Shown here in pieces: positions 8,426 to 17,926 of a stretch of 64,000 bases of DNA. The stretch covers positions 439,001 to 503,000 of the forward strand of contig NZ_JAKFYQ010000001.1 of assembly GCF_021533835.1 (NCBI RefSeq). The letters are read 5' to 3'. Below the pieces are notes generated by a model. The model had not been told where the DNA came from and searched no databases. It worked only from the letters and a program-made list of their open reading frames with translations. Position numbers and translations under genes: made by a program. The DNA comes from Synechococcus sp. Nb3U1 (GTDB lineage: Bacteria; Cyanobacteriota; Cyanobacteriia; Thermostichales; Thermostichaceae). Positions within the stretch are counted from its first letter, which is position 1. Each line of letters begins with the position of its first letter.

Positions 8426-10063
8426 ATGCAGGCCCAGCTTCATCGTGGTTTTTGTTCTCTCTCCCTAGCTCTGCTTGCTTTGGGAGGGGCTTGGTTAGTC
8501 GGGGCCTGCCAGCGGAAAGCACCGGAAGCCCAACTGCCAGGGGATATTTTGCCAGAGACGGTGTTGGTTCCCCAGTCTGCACCCATGGTGTTGGCCTTTG
8601 CCACCGACCCAGAAGAAGCGTTCAGTACCCATCCCGAGCTTTTGGCCCAATGGGAAAACTGGACATCAGAAGCATTAGCAGAAACCGGCGGCGAATTCCC
8701 TCGGGGGGATATCCAAACCTGGGCTGGGGATCAATTCACGATGGCGGTGGTGGTGCCCAATCTGGTGCCTACGGCCTCTGAGCCTGTGCCCGGGATCCTC
8801 TTCGGGGCCAGTACCCGCAACACCGATTTGTCTGGGCAGTTTTTGGCGCAAGTGCGGCAACAAGCGGCAGCCGAAGGGGCTAACTTCGAACGTCGCCAAG
8901 AGCAAGGGGTGACCCTCTACGTCCAAACCAACGGGGATCCCGGTGAACAATGGGTGACCGCAGAATTTGGCAACCGCTTTGTAGCAGTGGCTAACGATCT
9001 GGCAGTGATGCAGCAGGCTGTGGCCGTTTATCGCGGTGAAGCAGAATCCATCAGCCGTTCTGAACTCTTTCGATCAGCTGCTACCGAGCTTTACACCGAG
9101 GGTGCCTTGGCTTTTGCTTATGTCGATTTTGAAGCGTTGCAGACCAACTCAGAGTCTTTCGGGGCCTGGATGGAGGATCTCGATCCGGCGACGCTGGAAT
9201 CTTTGCAGCCGCTGCGTTCCTTCGCCATGGCCACCCATTGGCAAGAACAGGGATTACGGGTACGCATGCTAACCCAAACGGATCCGGAAACCAATTTACA
9301 AGCTGGATTGCAACCCGCCCGTGGAGAACTGATCCAACGCTTGCCGGGTAGCGCTCTAACCGTGATCAGCACCCAACAGATTGCCCAACGCTGGCAAGCC
9401 CTTTTGCCCAAGCTAGAGGAAGATCCGCTGGTGAAAGAGTCACTGGAGGAGCTAAGGGCTGAGTTTCGCGCCAATACTCGCTTGGATTTGGAACAAGATG
9501 TGCTCGCCTGGATGGATGGGGAGTTGGCTCTGTTGGTGGCTCCTGATGCTCAGGCCCATCCGCTTTTACAGGGCATGGGGGCAGCTTTGGTGATCGAGAG
9601 CAGCCAACCAGACAAGGCCAATGCAACGCTGGCCCAGTTGGATCGACTGGCCCAGGAATCAGGAGCACAGGTGACGGAAGCTGGGGGGCAAGTGACTTGG
9701 GCAGATCCGCTGTTTAACCAGCCGCTTCTGATCCGGGCTTGGGAAGGCAATTACTTAATCATCACTAGCAGTACCGGAGCTTTACAAACTATTGCCCAGC
9801 GGCAGGGCAACTTACTACCCCAAACCGAACCCCTGAAAACCCTCTACGATCAGCTGCACAAACCCAACTACGGCTACTTTTTGCTCAACTGGCAAGGGAT
9901 CCGTACTGTTTTGGAGGCAATCTTGCCGGGTGGGTTGGCCACACTGGATCCAGAAGCACGGGATGTGTTGACTCGCATCGATGGGCTGGGGGTGACCAGC
10001 TATCCCGCCGGAGAGCATGGGTTTGGGCTGGAATTACTGGTGACGGTGCCACCGCAGCCCTAG
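8426..10063 (+). CDS. DUF3352 lipoprotein
   Basis: 545-aa protein beginning with a lipoprotein signal peptide (hydrophobic SLALLALGGAWLVGAC, lipobox V-G-A-C). The mature part looks like a DUF3352 protein: repeated beta-rich modules such as PQSAPMVLAFATDPEEAF near the N-terminus and QDVLAWMDGELALLVAP in the middle. The family is common in cyanobacteria and has no established function. It is probably anchored in the inner or outer membrane facing the periplasm. The ATG at 8426 is chosen because the signal peptide starts there; the open frame reaches back to 8336, overlapping the rnhA stop. Confidence 0.75.
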   Translation: MQAQLHRGFCSLSLALLALGGAWLVGACQRKAPEAQLPGDILPETVLVPQSAPMVLAFATDPEEAFSTHPELLAQWENWTSEALAETGGEFPRGDIQTWAGDQFTMAVVVPNLVPTASEPVPGILFGASTRNTDLSGQFLAQVRQQAAAEGANFERRQEQGVTLYVQTNGDPGEQWVTAEFGNRFVAVANDLAVMQQAVAVYRGEAESISRSELFRSAATELYTEGALAFAYVDFEALQTNSESFGAWMEDLDPATLESLQPLRSFAMATHWQEQGLRVRMLTQTDPETNLQAGLQPARGELIQRLPGSALTVISTQQIAQRWQALLPKLEEDPLVKESLEELRAEFRANTRLDLEQDVLAWMDGELALLVAPDAQAHPLLQGMGAALVIESSQPDKANATLAQLDRLAQESGAQVTEAGGQVTWADPLFNQPLLIRAWEGNYLIITSSTGALQTIAQRQGNLLPQTEPLKTLYDQLHKPNYGYFLLNWQGIRTVLEAILPGGLATLDPEARDVLTRIDGLGVTSYPAGEHGFGLELLVTVPPQP

Positions 10064-10147
10064 CCGGATCCCCTGACTCCCCTTCTTCTGTGGAGGATTT
10101 GAGAATTATGTCGGCTCCGTTTACGGCGGGATCACGACTTTATCATG

Positions 10148-10519
10148 CTAGGAAAACTCAGGCTCAAATCCACGTTCGACACAAGCAGGGATGGGTTGGT
10201 GTACCACAAGGGCTCGCGGTGACAGGGGGCGAAAGGGAATCTGCTGCTTGAAGATTTCAAACGAGATCAGGCCATGGGTGCAGTCTACCAAGACGTTGGT
10301 GATGTAACCGCGGTAGGCCATGCCGGTGGGTGTGGTGTCCAGCTCGTCCCAGTTGATGGGGGTGCCCGTGAAGTCGGTGTAGGGGGGCTCATAGCCCCCT
10401 TGGGTGGGATCAAAGCTGCTGATGTCGAGGGCCAGACCCACCAAGGTGAGAGCAATAGAAATTGTACCCACCCCGGCCAGGGTGTGAAGTAGGGCTTGAC
10501 GGATTGAGGGTGCTGACAT
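10148..10519 (-). CDS. Hypothetical single-pass membrane or exported protein
   Basis: 123 aa, unknown function. Residues about 8-30 form one hydrophobic segment (TLAGVGTISIALTLVGLAL), either a signal anchor or an uncleaved signal peptide. The rest is soluble with several Tyr/Pro/Thr-rich segments (GYEPPYTDFTGTPINWDELD) and two cysteines. The start codon ATG lies about 70 bases downstream of the SDR gene stop on the same strand, so co-transcription is possible. Confidence 0.6.
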   Translation of the reverse strand: MSAPSIRQALLHTLAGVGTISIALTLVGLALDISSFDPTQGGYEPPYTDFTGTPINWDELDTTPTGMAYRGYITNVLVDCTHGLISFEIFKQQIPFRPLSPRALVVHQPIPACVERGFEPEFS

Positions 10520-10590
10520 GACGTTGCCTCCAGACGGTTACAAGATTAGGTTGGGTTGCCGATAAAAAGTGGTGAGATAAGGGAAGAATT

Positions 10591-11535
10591 TCAGCCTCGG
10601 GTTTGGTACCACGCCAGGGTATGTTGGATCCCTTCCTCAAGGGGCGTGGCCTCTATGCCAAAGGACTGGCGAAAGGCGCTGTCGTCTACCACAAAGGGAT
10701 CTGTAAACTCGTACATCATCTCCACCGTTTCGCGGGCCTCGGGAATGAATAGGCCCCCCAGGCGCATCATCAAAGTTCCCATGCCTTGAATCGGGGGAAT
10801 CGGATGGATCCCGGCGACTTTGAAGGCCAGCTCGATCACCTCCCGAGTAGACCGAGTTGGAGCATTGGGCACATGCCAGGCACGGCCATAGGCAAACTCC
10901 TGTTGCCCCAGCAGCACCAAAGCTTTGCCAAAGTCATCGATGTAAGTGTAGGTGTGGGGCAGATCCACATTGCCAATGGCGGTAACCGGTTTGCCGACCA
11001 ACACGTTGGGGAAAATGCGCTCTCCTAGAGATGAACCCAAAACCCCCGGCCCATAAAAGTCGGATCCCCGTCCCATCACCACCTGTACTTTTCCCTGTCG
11101 GTGGGCGGCCAACAGCGCCTCGGACATGCGGGCTCGGGTGTACCCCTTGCGAGTTGTGGCAGCATAGGGCAAATCTTCCTGCAGGGATCCTGACACCGGG
11201 CCATACATATACAAGTTCTCGGCCACCACCAAGACAGAACCATGGGCAGCAGCGCCTAAGAGAATGCTGGCTTGCAGAGCAGGAAACTTCTCAGGCCATT
11301 GGGTGTAGGGGGGCTGAGCACACTGGTAGACAACAGCAGCTCCCTGGCACAGATGGCGAGTCACCTGCGGGTCATAGGCATCCCCTGCGACGACCTCAAC
11401 CGCATCGGGAACAGGAGCCTTGCCAGAACGATTAACCATCCGTACAGGGATCCCTTGCCGGAGCAATTCTTTCATCACGGCTTGGGCAAGGGGGCCAGTG
11501 CCGAAGATGACGTGAGTAGGGGTCTTCATAGTCAT
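10591..11535 (-). CDS. NAD(P)-dependent epimerase/dehydratase (extended SDR)
   Basis: 314-aa Rossmann-fold protein. The dinucleotide-binding loop is HVIFGTGPLAQAVMKELL, a variant of GxxGxxG. The motif GDAYDPQ marks the adenine/acid site, and a YxxxK-like active site is suggested by YMYGPVSG and TTRKGYTRARM. Such atypical or extended SDRs act on nucleotide sugars or other small molecules; the substrate is unknown. A second in-frame ATG lies 6 bases downstream (11529). Neither has a strong Shine-Dalgarno. A TnpB remnant lies just upstream on the opposite strand. Confidence 0.8.
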   Translation of the reverse strand: MTMKTPTHVIFGTGPLAQAVMKELLRQGIPVRMVNRSGKAPVPDAVEVVAGDAYDPQVTRHLCQGAAVVYQCAQPPYTQWPEKFPALQASILLGAAAHGSVLVVAENLYMYGPVSGSLQEDLPYAATTRKGYTRARMSEALLAAHRQGKVQVVMGRGSDFYGPGVLGSSLGERIFPNVLVGKPVTAIGNVDLPHTYTYIDDFGKALVLLGQQEFAYGRAWHVPNAPTRSTREVIELAFKVAGIHPIPPIQGMGTLMMRLGGLFIPEARETVEMMYEFTDPFVVDDSAFRQSFGIEATPLEEGIQHTLAWYQTRG

Positions 11536-11595
11536 TCACGCTGGAATGATGTTCTCTGCTTGAACCCTAAAGCCTTACATAATGTCAGAGTCAAG

Positions 11596-11754
11596 ATGAG
11601 TGAGGGTCGAAAGTTCAAAAACCCCCGATTTGCCACCAACTCCCAGATCAAGCAGGTACAGCGTTCGTTGAGGCGCAAACAAAAGTTTTCGAGACGTTGG
11701 AAACGTATCCAAAAACGGGTAGCTAAACTACACCCTCAGCTCACCCAAGGATAA
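11596..11754 (+). pseudogene. IS200/IS605 tnpB (OrfB) fragment
   Basis: The plus frame here encodes SEGRKFKNPRFATNSQ, then QRSLRRKQKFSRRWKRIQK and RVAKLHPQ. This matches the internal TnpB segment of the form S-D/E-G-x-x-x-NPRF, followed by QR-L-S/R-RK-K-S-R and R-V/L-A-KLH. Only about 50 residues remain; the RuvC active-site regions and the zinc finger are absent. The fragment is wedged between two minus-strand genes, and its 3' end overlaps the last codons of the M14-type gene. It is a relic of an insertion and cannot be functional. Confidence 0.7.
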
Positions 11755-12758
11755 CGCTCCATCAAGTAGCAAAGGCAGTCTTGGCGGATGATGCGGCTAT
11801 TCAAGGTCAACATGCCCGGCATCAGGGGAACGCTAGTGCGAATTTCGCCATCCTGGGCGTAAAAAAAGCGATCCGCCACATCCTGGCCCTGCTCATTTTG
11901 GACATCGAGATGGAAGCCATTGTTGGTCCAACCAATGCGGGTATGGGGGGGAATCTCCTGAAAATTAAGATGATCCAAATCGGGAGGAAAGCGGATGTGA
12001 GTTTGGGATCCGCCGTTGTCTGGCAGGGTTTCTGTATCCCCGAAGCTGAAACTCACTTGGTCGGGGATTTTCACGATGGCCACGCTGTGAAACAGGTCGA
12101 TATCCTGGCTGAGGACAGGCCGCTGTGGGATCCCGGAAAGGTGCAAGCAAGCTTCTAAAAATTCGTAGGCATGTTGGCTGCCGTGGGGGTGATCCGGTTT
12201 GCCGCATTCCAGAGTTACCGCTGGGCAAAAGCGCCCAAAGGCCATGCTCTGTACCCCTTCTGGTTTGGTGAAATAGAGGACGGTGCGTCCGAACAATCCG
12301 GCTAGGTGTAGGCTAGGGGCATCGAGGTGGTTGACACAGGCGTAGTGAGGGTTGGTGCCGGTGTTGTTGTGAATATCAATGCTGGCGAAAACGCCCCGTT
12401 GCTGCATTTGCCGGATCACCGCTTGTGCAATCCCATGTTCGGGAGTGGAACCGGGGCCCCAAATACGGTTGTAGTCTGGCTGTCCATCCAATCGCCGTTG
12501 CCCTTGGCTAGCTGCCTGAACATTGCCGATGAAAAGGGAGAGAGAACGCGGCAATTCCCGTTGAGCGTAGTGGCTCAAAAGTCGCTGTATCGCTTGCCAC
12601 CCTGTGACTTCGTTGCCGTGCAGCAGAACCGAAACAAACAGGGCTGGCTCCCTGCGCCCCGGCAGGTGGATCAACGTCGGCCCACTCAGTCGGTCATAAA
12701 GTTGATGCGCCTCCAGAGCTAGAAGTTGGTCAGGTAAGTGGTCGAGAACAGTGAGCAT
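11736..12758 (-). CDS. Aspartoacylase / succinylglutamate desuccinylase-like M14 hydrolase
   Basis: 340-aa zinc hydrolase. H47 and E50 in LHGNE are the first metal ligands of the AstE/aspartoacylase branch of the M14 carboxypeptidase fold, and IDIHNNTG supplies the third His. Downstream LECG is consistent with the catalytic strand region. Family members deacylate N-acyl amino acids; the real substrate here is unknown. No signal peptide is present. It lies in the same orientation as the downstream SDR gene and the upstream glutamate-cysteine ligase gene, separated by about 110 bases from the latter. Confidence 0.75.
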   Translation of the reverse strand: MLTVLDHLPDQLLALEAHQLYDRLSGPTLIHLPGRREPALFVSVLLHGNEVTGWQAIQRLLSHYAQRELPRSLSLFIGNVQAASQGQRRLDGQPDYNRIWGPGSTPEHGIAQAVIRQMQQRGVFASIDIHNNTGTNPHYACVNHLDAPSLHLAGLFGRTVLYFTKPEGVQSMAFGRFCPAVTLECGKPDHPHGSQHAYEFLEACLHLSGIPQRPVLSQDIDLFHSVAIVKIPDQVSFSFGDTETLPDNGGSQTHIRFPPDLDHLNFQEIPPHTRIGWTNNGFHLDVQNEQGQDVADRFFYAQDGEIRTSVPLMPGMLTLNSRIIRQDCLCYLMERYPWVS

Positions 12759-12869
12759 ATTTTGAGCATATTTTTCGACGAAGCACCCATTGCCTTGGCA
12801 TGCTTGAACTGAGCTTGACGAGGAAACTCTACAGGGAACGTGGTCAAGGGAACGGCGCCAAATGTCACT

Positions 12870-14351
12870 CTAAGCCAGATCCCAAGTGTGCACCGGGCAA
12901 CCTTGGCGCTGGCGTTCCCAGTAGGCACAGGTCAATTGTTGCATATCTTTACCATGACGGGCGACATAGCGGCGCTGCCAGGTGGCTCCATTTTGACCTG
13001 ATTCAGCGCGGGCGCGAATAATGCCCAAATACTCCTCTAGATCTGTCTGGGCTAGGTTCAGGTGGGCCAATCCCGCTTCTGCCAGGGGGAGCAATTCTTT
13101 AAGGAGCAACTGCCGCAGGGATCCCTGCCAACCGTTCAACCAGGTTACCGGGGCATCCAAGCCCAATCGAGCCGCAGCATAAAAATTGGTTCGGCATTGG
13201 GCAAAGCTGAGGTCGTGTTCGGGGGGCACAGGCTGGGATCCCAAAGCTTGGGTCAACCCAAAGTAAAAGGCGGCATTGGCGATCATATCCGGTACCGTTG
13301 GGCCTGCCGCTACTACCCGCTGCTCGATACGCACATGGGGGACGGGATCCAACCCGATCAAAGGGCGGTTCCAGCGCCAGATGGTGCCGTTGTGCAGGCG
13401 TAGGTGGGCCAGTTCTGACAATGGGGATCCCAATTTTTGGGGTAGCAGAACCGGGTAGCGTTGTAGATTTTCCAAGAACAATTCCATCAGGGATCCCTGC
13501 ACATAGCCTTGCCCGAGGGTGACGCGGGGGTGGTGGGTGGGGGAAAGCGGGGGTGGGCCATCCAGAGCTTGTTCAAACAAGGGGATGCGGGTTTCTGCCC
13601 ACAGATCTTTCCCGAATAGATAAGGAGAATTGGCTCCAACCGCCACCAGTGGGGCCGCCAAGATCAAAGAGGCGTTGAAGAAACGGGCGGCCTGATCTGG
13701 AGGGACTTGCAAATGGATCTGAAAAGAAGTGGTGGCAGCCTCCAGCATGATGTCGGGGTGCAGAATCCGCAGGTGGTCATGCTCTCCTCTGGAGTCAGCT
13801 GCCCCTACACCTTGGATATCCAGCCCGAGGAGCCTCTGCCGGTGTTGATGGAGGTTGAGGATCTGCTCGTTCAAGGCAATGTACCGCTTGCGGGGGGAGA
13901 TCATCTCCAGGGTGAGTTGCTCTTGCCGCACTGTGGGCAAAATGCCGATCATGATCAGCCCCGCTTGCAGTTGGTCGGCCACTTGGCAACAGTGCTCCCA
14001 GGTTTGGCTGAGTTCTTGGTGAAACTGCTGCAGAGCAGACCCGGTCAAAACTTGCGGTTGGCTGTTAATCTCCACATTGAACTGGGCCAGCTCCGGCACC
14101 ACCAGCGGGCTATTCACGGCTTCTAAGTAAGATTGGTTAATCGGATGGGGATCCCCTTGGGCAGTAATGAGCCAAGCCTCCAGCTCAAACCCGCCCACCA
14201 GGGCTCCCTGGGCAAAAGGCTGGCAAGCGGGATCCAACCCCGGCGAACCGGCCAACCAACGGGCGAGCAGATCCGTCTCTTGTTGGAGCTGAGCCGCAAA
14301 CTCGGCGAAATCTTCTGCGCTAAAGCTGAGGGAGGCGATCTCCTGGCCCAT
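12870..14351 (-). CDS. gshA: Glutamate-cysteine ligase (cyanobacterial type, GCS2 fold)
   Basis: First step of glutathione synthesis: ATP-dependent joining of glutamate and cysteine. 493 aa with the carboxylate-amine ligase architecture. FELEAWLITAQG holds the ATP/Mg-binding Glu, AQFNVEINSQP follows, then LTLEMISPRKRY, then TTSFQIHLQV and VGANSPYLFGK, the last being a hallmark of the GCS2/YbdK-like superfamily. Overall length and motif order fit the cyanobacterial GshA subfamily. The start ATG is at 14351. A gamma-glutamyltransferase gene lies 5.5 kb away, but no gshB is in the window. Confidence 0.85.
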   Translation of the reverse strand: MGQEIASLSFSAEDFAEFAAQLQQETDLLARWLAGSPGLDPACQPFAQGALVGGFELEAWLITAQGDPHPINQSYLEAVNSPLVVPELAQFNVEINSQPQVLTGSALQQFHQELSQTWEHCCQVADQLQAGLIMIGILPTVRQEQLTLEMISPRKRYIALNEQILNLHQHRQRLLGLDIQGVGAADSRGEHDHLRILHPDIMLEAATTSFQIHLQVPPDQAARFFNASLILAAPLVAVGANSPYLFGKDLWAETRIPLFEQALDGPPPLSPTHHPRVTLGQGYVQGSLMELFLENLQRYPVLLPQKLGSPLSELAHLRLHNGTIWRWNRPLIGLDPVPHVRIEQRVVAAGPTVPDMIANAAFYFGLTQALGSQPVPPEHDLSFAQCRTNFYAAARLGLDAPVTWLNGWQGSLRQLLLKELLPLAEAGLAHLNLAQTDLEEYLGIIRARAESGQNGATWQRRYVARHGKDMQQLTCAYWERQRQGCPVHTWDLA

Positions 14352-14435
14352 CGAGAGAACTCCGCAGATTCCGAGAATGACACCACTGTACCGTTGTTGT
14401 CGAGGATAGGTGGTGCTTTCGGCAGGGGATCCCGG

Positions 14436-15344
14436 TTACTCCAGCCAAATCGGGTTTGACCAAGCCTTGCCTCCCAGGTGATCCCGCACCAACACCCGCA
14501 GGTAGGGGCTACGCCAGCCCTTCAGATCGATCTTGGCTTCGGTCAGGCCCTGCTCGGCTACACTGCGATACTCCGTCGGTCGCCCCAAGGCATACACCCG
14601 ATCCGCATAGCTACAGCGCAGGTACAGATGATCCCCCGGTTCCAGTTGTAAGTCCACAATGCGGGGGCCGGTGCTGGAGTAGAAATCTCCTGCTTTCAGA
14701 GCGCTCACCAAGGCATCCGGTTGCAAGGCCTCGCTTTTCACCATCACCCAAGCCCGTAGGCGCTCCCGCGAGTTGGGCACAAAATGGGCATCATCAGTGG
14801 CAAAGGCCCACAGCCGCTTTCCCCGCGCCAGCATGTAGTCGAGCATGTACAGGCTTTCGGCAGTATCGCTGTCATCTTCAGAGCTGGCGTTGTAGATTTC
14901 CACAGCGTGAATGGGCCCCAGCGAGAGCAGATCGGCTTCTGTCATCATGAACCACTGCGGATGTACAGCCGCCACAAAGGCTCCGGTGGCCAAGGCTCTG
15001 GTCGCCAATTCCGGCCCGGTTTCTTCCGGCTGCGTTGGGGCAAAATCGAGCGGCAAGCCCACCGCCAAAATGTGCCAAATGTGGCCTAGCTCCATGCGGT
15101 GTTGGCTGGTGTGCAGCTCAGCGCTGATCAGGGTCGTAAAGGTATCGCTGCGGAAGGCTTGCGTATCCGTAACCGGCCAGTTGTAGCGCTCGATGAAGTG
15201 ATCCGTCAGGGCGAGAAAATCATAGCCCGCCTCCCGATAGGTGCGACAAACCTCCTCCGGCGAGCAGTGGCCATCCGAACGGGTGGAATGGGTGTGTAAG
15301 TTGCCGCGCCAAAACTGACCGGGTTTATTGAAGACGGTTTGCAT
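14436..15344 (-). CDS. PHP-domain metal-dependent hydrolase
   Basis: 302-aa protein with the polymerase-and-histidinol-phosphatase fold. Motif I is LHTHS (H17, H19), motif II is ALTDH (D48, H49), and downstream His residues are in AVHPQW and TDDAH. The family binds two or three metal ions and hydrolyses phosphoesters, or in the CehA/McbA branch other esters. No signal peptide, so cytoplasmic. It is divergently oriented from the ABC importer at 15735, and the two share a 390-base intergenic region with Pho-box-like elements, which would fit a role in using an imported phosphorus compound. That link is inference. Confidence 0.78.
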   Translation of the reverse strand: MQTVFNKPGQFWRGNLHTHSTRSDGHCSPEEVCRTYREAGYDFLALTDHFIERYNWPVTDTQAFRSDTFTTLISAELHTSQHRMELGHIWHILAVGLPLDFAPTQPEETGPELATRALATGAFVAAVHPQWFMMTEADLLSLGPIHAVEIYNASSEDDSDTAESLYMLDYMLARGKRLWAFATDDAHFVPNSRERLRAWVMVKSEALQPDALVSALKAGDFYSSTGPRIVDLQLEPGDHLYLRCSYADRVYALGRPTEYRSVAEQGLTEAKIDLKGWRSPYLRVLVRDHLGGKAWSNPIWLE

Positions 15345-15734
15345 GGGATCCCTTTAAATTAAAGCCAGTATCCAATCATTCACAACAACAAAGTCTAGAT
15401 TAATTTGAAACCAGAGCATAGACTCTTTCCGAGAGTAATCTTACAGAATCTGGGGAACAAGGATGGGCAGAATTACCTGTAGAACGGTGGAATTATCCAC
15501 TCAAAAACCCTCCGTACAGCATAGAAATAGATACAAGCTCATGATGAGATACTGAGAGTTTAATCGATTCTTAACCAAGCTAAGCATCCATTGTTAACCT
15601 AAATCTGAACAGGCCATTAATTTTTGATATTTACAAAAGGGATCCCTGTCAAAATCTCCTCGGTCTCATTACGATGAGAGCGTTTGGGTGATCTTCATTC
15701 TGCTGCCAATCTCCCCAGAAATCAGGAGTGATTT
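15345..15734. promoter_or_regulatory. Divergent promoter region between PHP hydrolase and ABC importer
   Basis: AT-rich 390-base region without a gene. It must hold the promoters of both flanking genes. Pho-box-like octamers sit at 15559-15600. A GGGATCCC palindrome is at about 15638 and AGGAGTG lies just before the GTG start at 15735. Confidence 0.5.
15559..15600 (+). promoter_or_regulatory. Pho-box-like direct repeats
   Basis: TTTAATCG (15559-15566), a 3-nt spacer, and CTTAACCA (15570-15577) match PyTTAAPyPy(T/A), the reported cyanobacterial SphR/PhoB box, with the correct 11-base period. A further GTTAACCT at 15593 is one base off the period, and the intermediate octamer does not match. 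It lies about 135 bases upstream of the binding-protein start. Confidence 0.4.
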
Positions 15735-16913
15735 GTGAGTACGTTCCAGAATTTCAACCGTCGCCGATTTCTACAACTGAGTGCATTGGCCAATGCGGGC
15801 TTGATCACTTGGTTCTATGGGCCTCGAGTCTCCTTTGCCCAATCTAACTTGCCTGCTCCTCCACCGGCTGGCCCGATCGATTTACAAGCAGCTGGCGGTA
15901 TGGAAGGGCTAATCGCAGCGGCCCGAGCGGAAGGTGAGCTTTCCACAACTGCTCTGCCGGATGACTGGGCCAACTACGGAGGCATGAAAAAAACCTTCTT
16001 CAGCCGGTACAACTTTCTCAAGCACAATGACCTGACCCCAGAGGCCAGTTCTGCTGAAGAAATTGAACAGATCAAAGCCAACGCCGGCAACAAAGGGCCA
16101 CAAAACCCAGATGTCATCGACGTTGGATTTGTCTGGGGTGCAGCCGCCAAAGCCGAGAACCTTCTACAACCCTATAAAGTCGCCACCTGGGATACCATCC
16201 CCGACGAGATTAAAGATCCAGACGGCTTTTGGTATGGCAACTACTACGGCACCATGGCTTTTGAAGTGAATGCTGATGCAGTGCCCTTCGTGCCTCAAGA
16301 TTGGAATGATCTCTTGGATCCCCGTTTGAAAGGTTTAATTGCCATCAACGATCCTGTGGCCGGTAGCCAGAATACCCACTCCGTTTGGGCCGCATCTTTG
16401 GCCGATGGCGGATCTTTGGATCAACCGGAAAAAGGCATCGAATTTTTCAAGAAATTGGCTCAGAGCGGCAATTTGGTGCCGACGGGAACTTCCCCCTCGG
16501 CTCTGGTAAGTGGCGAGCTGCCCATCACCCTGCGCTGGGACTACAATGCCTTGGCCACCCGTGACAACAACGCCAACCTGGCCAACATTCAAGTGATCTA
16601 TCCCAAGAGTGGCACCCTGGCCGGGGTGTACCTCTGTGCCATTAATGCCTACGCCCCGCGACCCCATGCGGCTCGGTTGTGGATGGAATTTGTCTACAGC
16701 GACGAGGGCCAGCTCCTGTGGTTAGAGGGGTACGCCAAGCCGGTGCGCTTCGACGACATGCTCAAGCGCGGGGTGATCCCCCAAGAGTTGCTGGCTCAAC
16801 TGCCTGCTGCCGATGTGAGGGTGGAGTTCCCCTCCCTCGAACAGTTGAATACTGGGCTGCAATACATTCGGGACAACTGGGCTAAGGAAGTGGGGATCAC
16901 CTACGCCAGTTAA
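15735..16913 (+). CDS. ABC importer periplasmic binding protein (family 1), Tat-type signal
   Basis: 392-aa substrate-binding protein. The N-terminus has a twin-arginine-like signal (NRRRFLQLSALANAGL, then cleavage near SFAQ), suggesting export in folded form. The mature protein resembles the PotD/FbpA/PhnS cluster (YGNYYGTMAFEVNAD; DWNDLLDPRLKGLIAINDP; LPITLRWDYNALA), which covers binders of polyamines, ferric iron, thiamine and aminoethylphosphonate. The paired C-terminal tyrosines of iron binders are not evident. The GTG start is supported by AGGAGTG 5 bases upstream. It is the first gene of a four-gene importer operon; the substrate is undetermined. Confidence 0.85.
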   Translation: MSTFQNFNRRRFLQLSALANAGLITWFYGPRVSFAQSNLPAPPPAGPIDLQAAGGMEGLIAAARAEGELSTTALPDDWANYGGMKKTFFSRYNFLKHNDLTPEASSAEEIEQIKANAGNKGPQNPDVIDVGFVWGAAAKAENLLQPYKVATWDTIPDEIKDPDGFWYGNYYGTMAFEVNADAVPFVPQDWNDLLDPRLKGLIAINDPVAGSQNTHSVWAASLADGGSLDQPEKGIEFFKKLAQSGNLVPTGTSPSALVSGELPITLRWDYNALATRDNNANLANIQVIYPKSGTLAGVYLCAINAYAPRPHAARLWMEFVYSDEGQLLWLEGYAKPVRFDDMLKRGVIPQELLAQLPAADVRVEFPSLEQLNTGLQYIRDNWAKEVGITYAS

Positions 16914-16995
16914 CCCCTTGAGTGCTCTGCAAAGTTTCCCCAGCGAGGGACTTTTGCACCACAACTCCGCATCCGTTGGTTTGGGAAAAGGGCAC

Positions 16996-17913
16996 ATGAC
17001 CACCACCGTCACCGCCGCACAGCAGGCTCTCAAGCCTTCTCCTCCTAAGCGTTCAGAGCTTTGGAAGGGGGTGCCCTGGGATTGGTTGGGGTTAGTGCCC
17101 TTTTTTGGTTTTGTTGCTGTCTTTTTGGTTTTTCCGGCCCTCTCCATCGTGACCAGGAGCTTTTCTGATGGGAGCGGCAATTTTACCCTGAGCAATTTGC
17201 ACAGCCTCACCAACCCAGTCATTACCCTGGCCTACCGAAACACCCTTTGGGTCAGCGTAATCACCGCCCTCAGTGGATCCCTGCTGGGTGGGTTGTTGGC
17301 CTGGGCGGTTACTTTAGGGGGGCTGCCCCGCTGGATCCGCAGCTCTGTGCTCTCGTTTTCGGGGGTGGCTGCCAACTTCGCTGGGGTGCCGCTGGTCTTT
17401 GCTTTCGTCGCCTTGCTGGGTCGCATTGGCCTGCTCAACCAATTATTGCGCCCCACCGGTTTGCAAGTGGATCCGCAACGGTTCCTGTACGGCTTCTGGG
17501 GACTGTGCATCGTCTACACCTATTTCCAGATCCCGCTGATGGTGCTGATCATGGCCCCGGCTTTGGATGGCCTGAAGAAGGAGTGGCGCGAAGCAGCCGA
17601 GAACTTGGGGGCCAGTCAGTGGCAGTTTTGGCGCTACATCGGCTTGCCGGTGCTGATGCCCGCCCTTTTGGGATCCGCTGCGCTGCTGTTTGCCAATGCC
17701 TTTAGCACCTATGTGACGGCAACCGCCCTCCTGGGAGCCATCGGCCAAACCTTTGCCGTCACGATTGTGGTGGCCAACCAGTTCCGCACCGATACCTTTG
17801 GGGATCCCGGCTTGGGCTACGCCTTGGCCTTCAGCATGATGGTGGTGATCGCCATTACCGTTGCTCTGTACACCTACAGTCGTCGCCAAGCGGAACGCTG
17901 GCTGCAAAAGTGA
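16996..17913 (+). CDS. ABC importer permease 1
   Basis: 305-aa inner-membrane permease with six or so transmembrane helices. The start ATG at 16996 (preceded by AAAAGGG) is preferred over a TTG at 16918 that would add a non-hydrophobic leader. The EAA-loop for ATPase contact is visible as EWREAAENLGASQWQFWRYIGLPVLMPALL. It resembles the first permease of PotB/PhnU-type importers. It sits between the binding-protein gene and a second permease gene that starts 13 bases after its stop. Confidence 0.88.
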   Translation: MTTTVTAAQQALKPSPPKRSELWKGVPWDWLGLVPFFGFVAVFLVFPALSIVTRSFSDGSGNFTLSNLHSLTNPVITLAYRNTLWVSVITALSGSLLGGLLAWAVTLGGLPRWIRSSVLSFSGVAANFAGVPLVFAFVALLGRIGLLNQLLRPTGLQVDPQRFLYGFWGLCIVYTYFQIPLMVLIMAPALDGLKKEWREAAENLGASQWQFWRYIGLPVLMPALLGSAALLFANAFSTYVTATALLGAIGQTFAVTIVVANQFRTDTFGDPGLGYALAFSMMVVIAITVALYTYSRRQAERWLQK

Positions 17914-17926
17914 GAGGGATCTGCCG

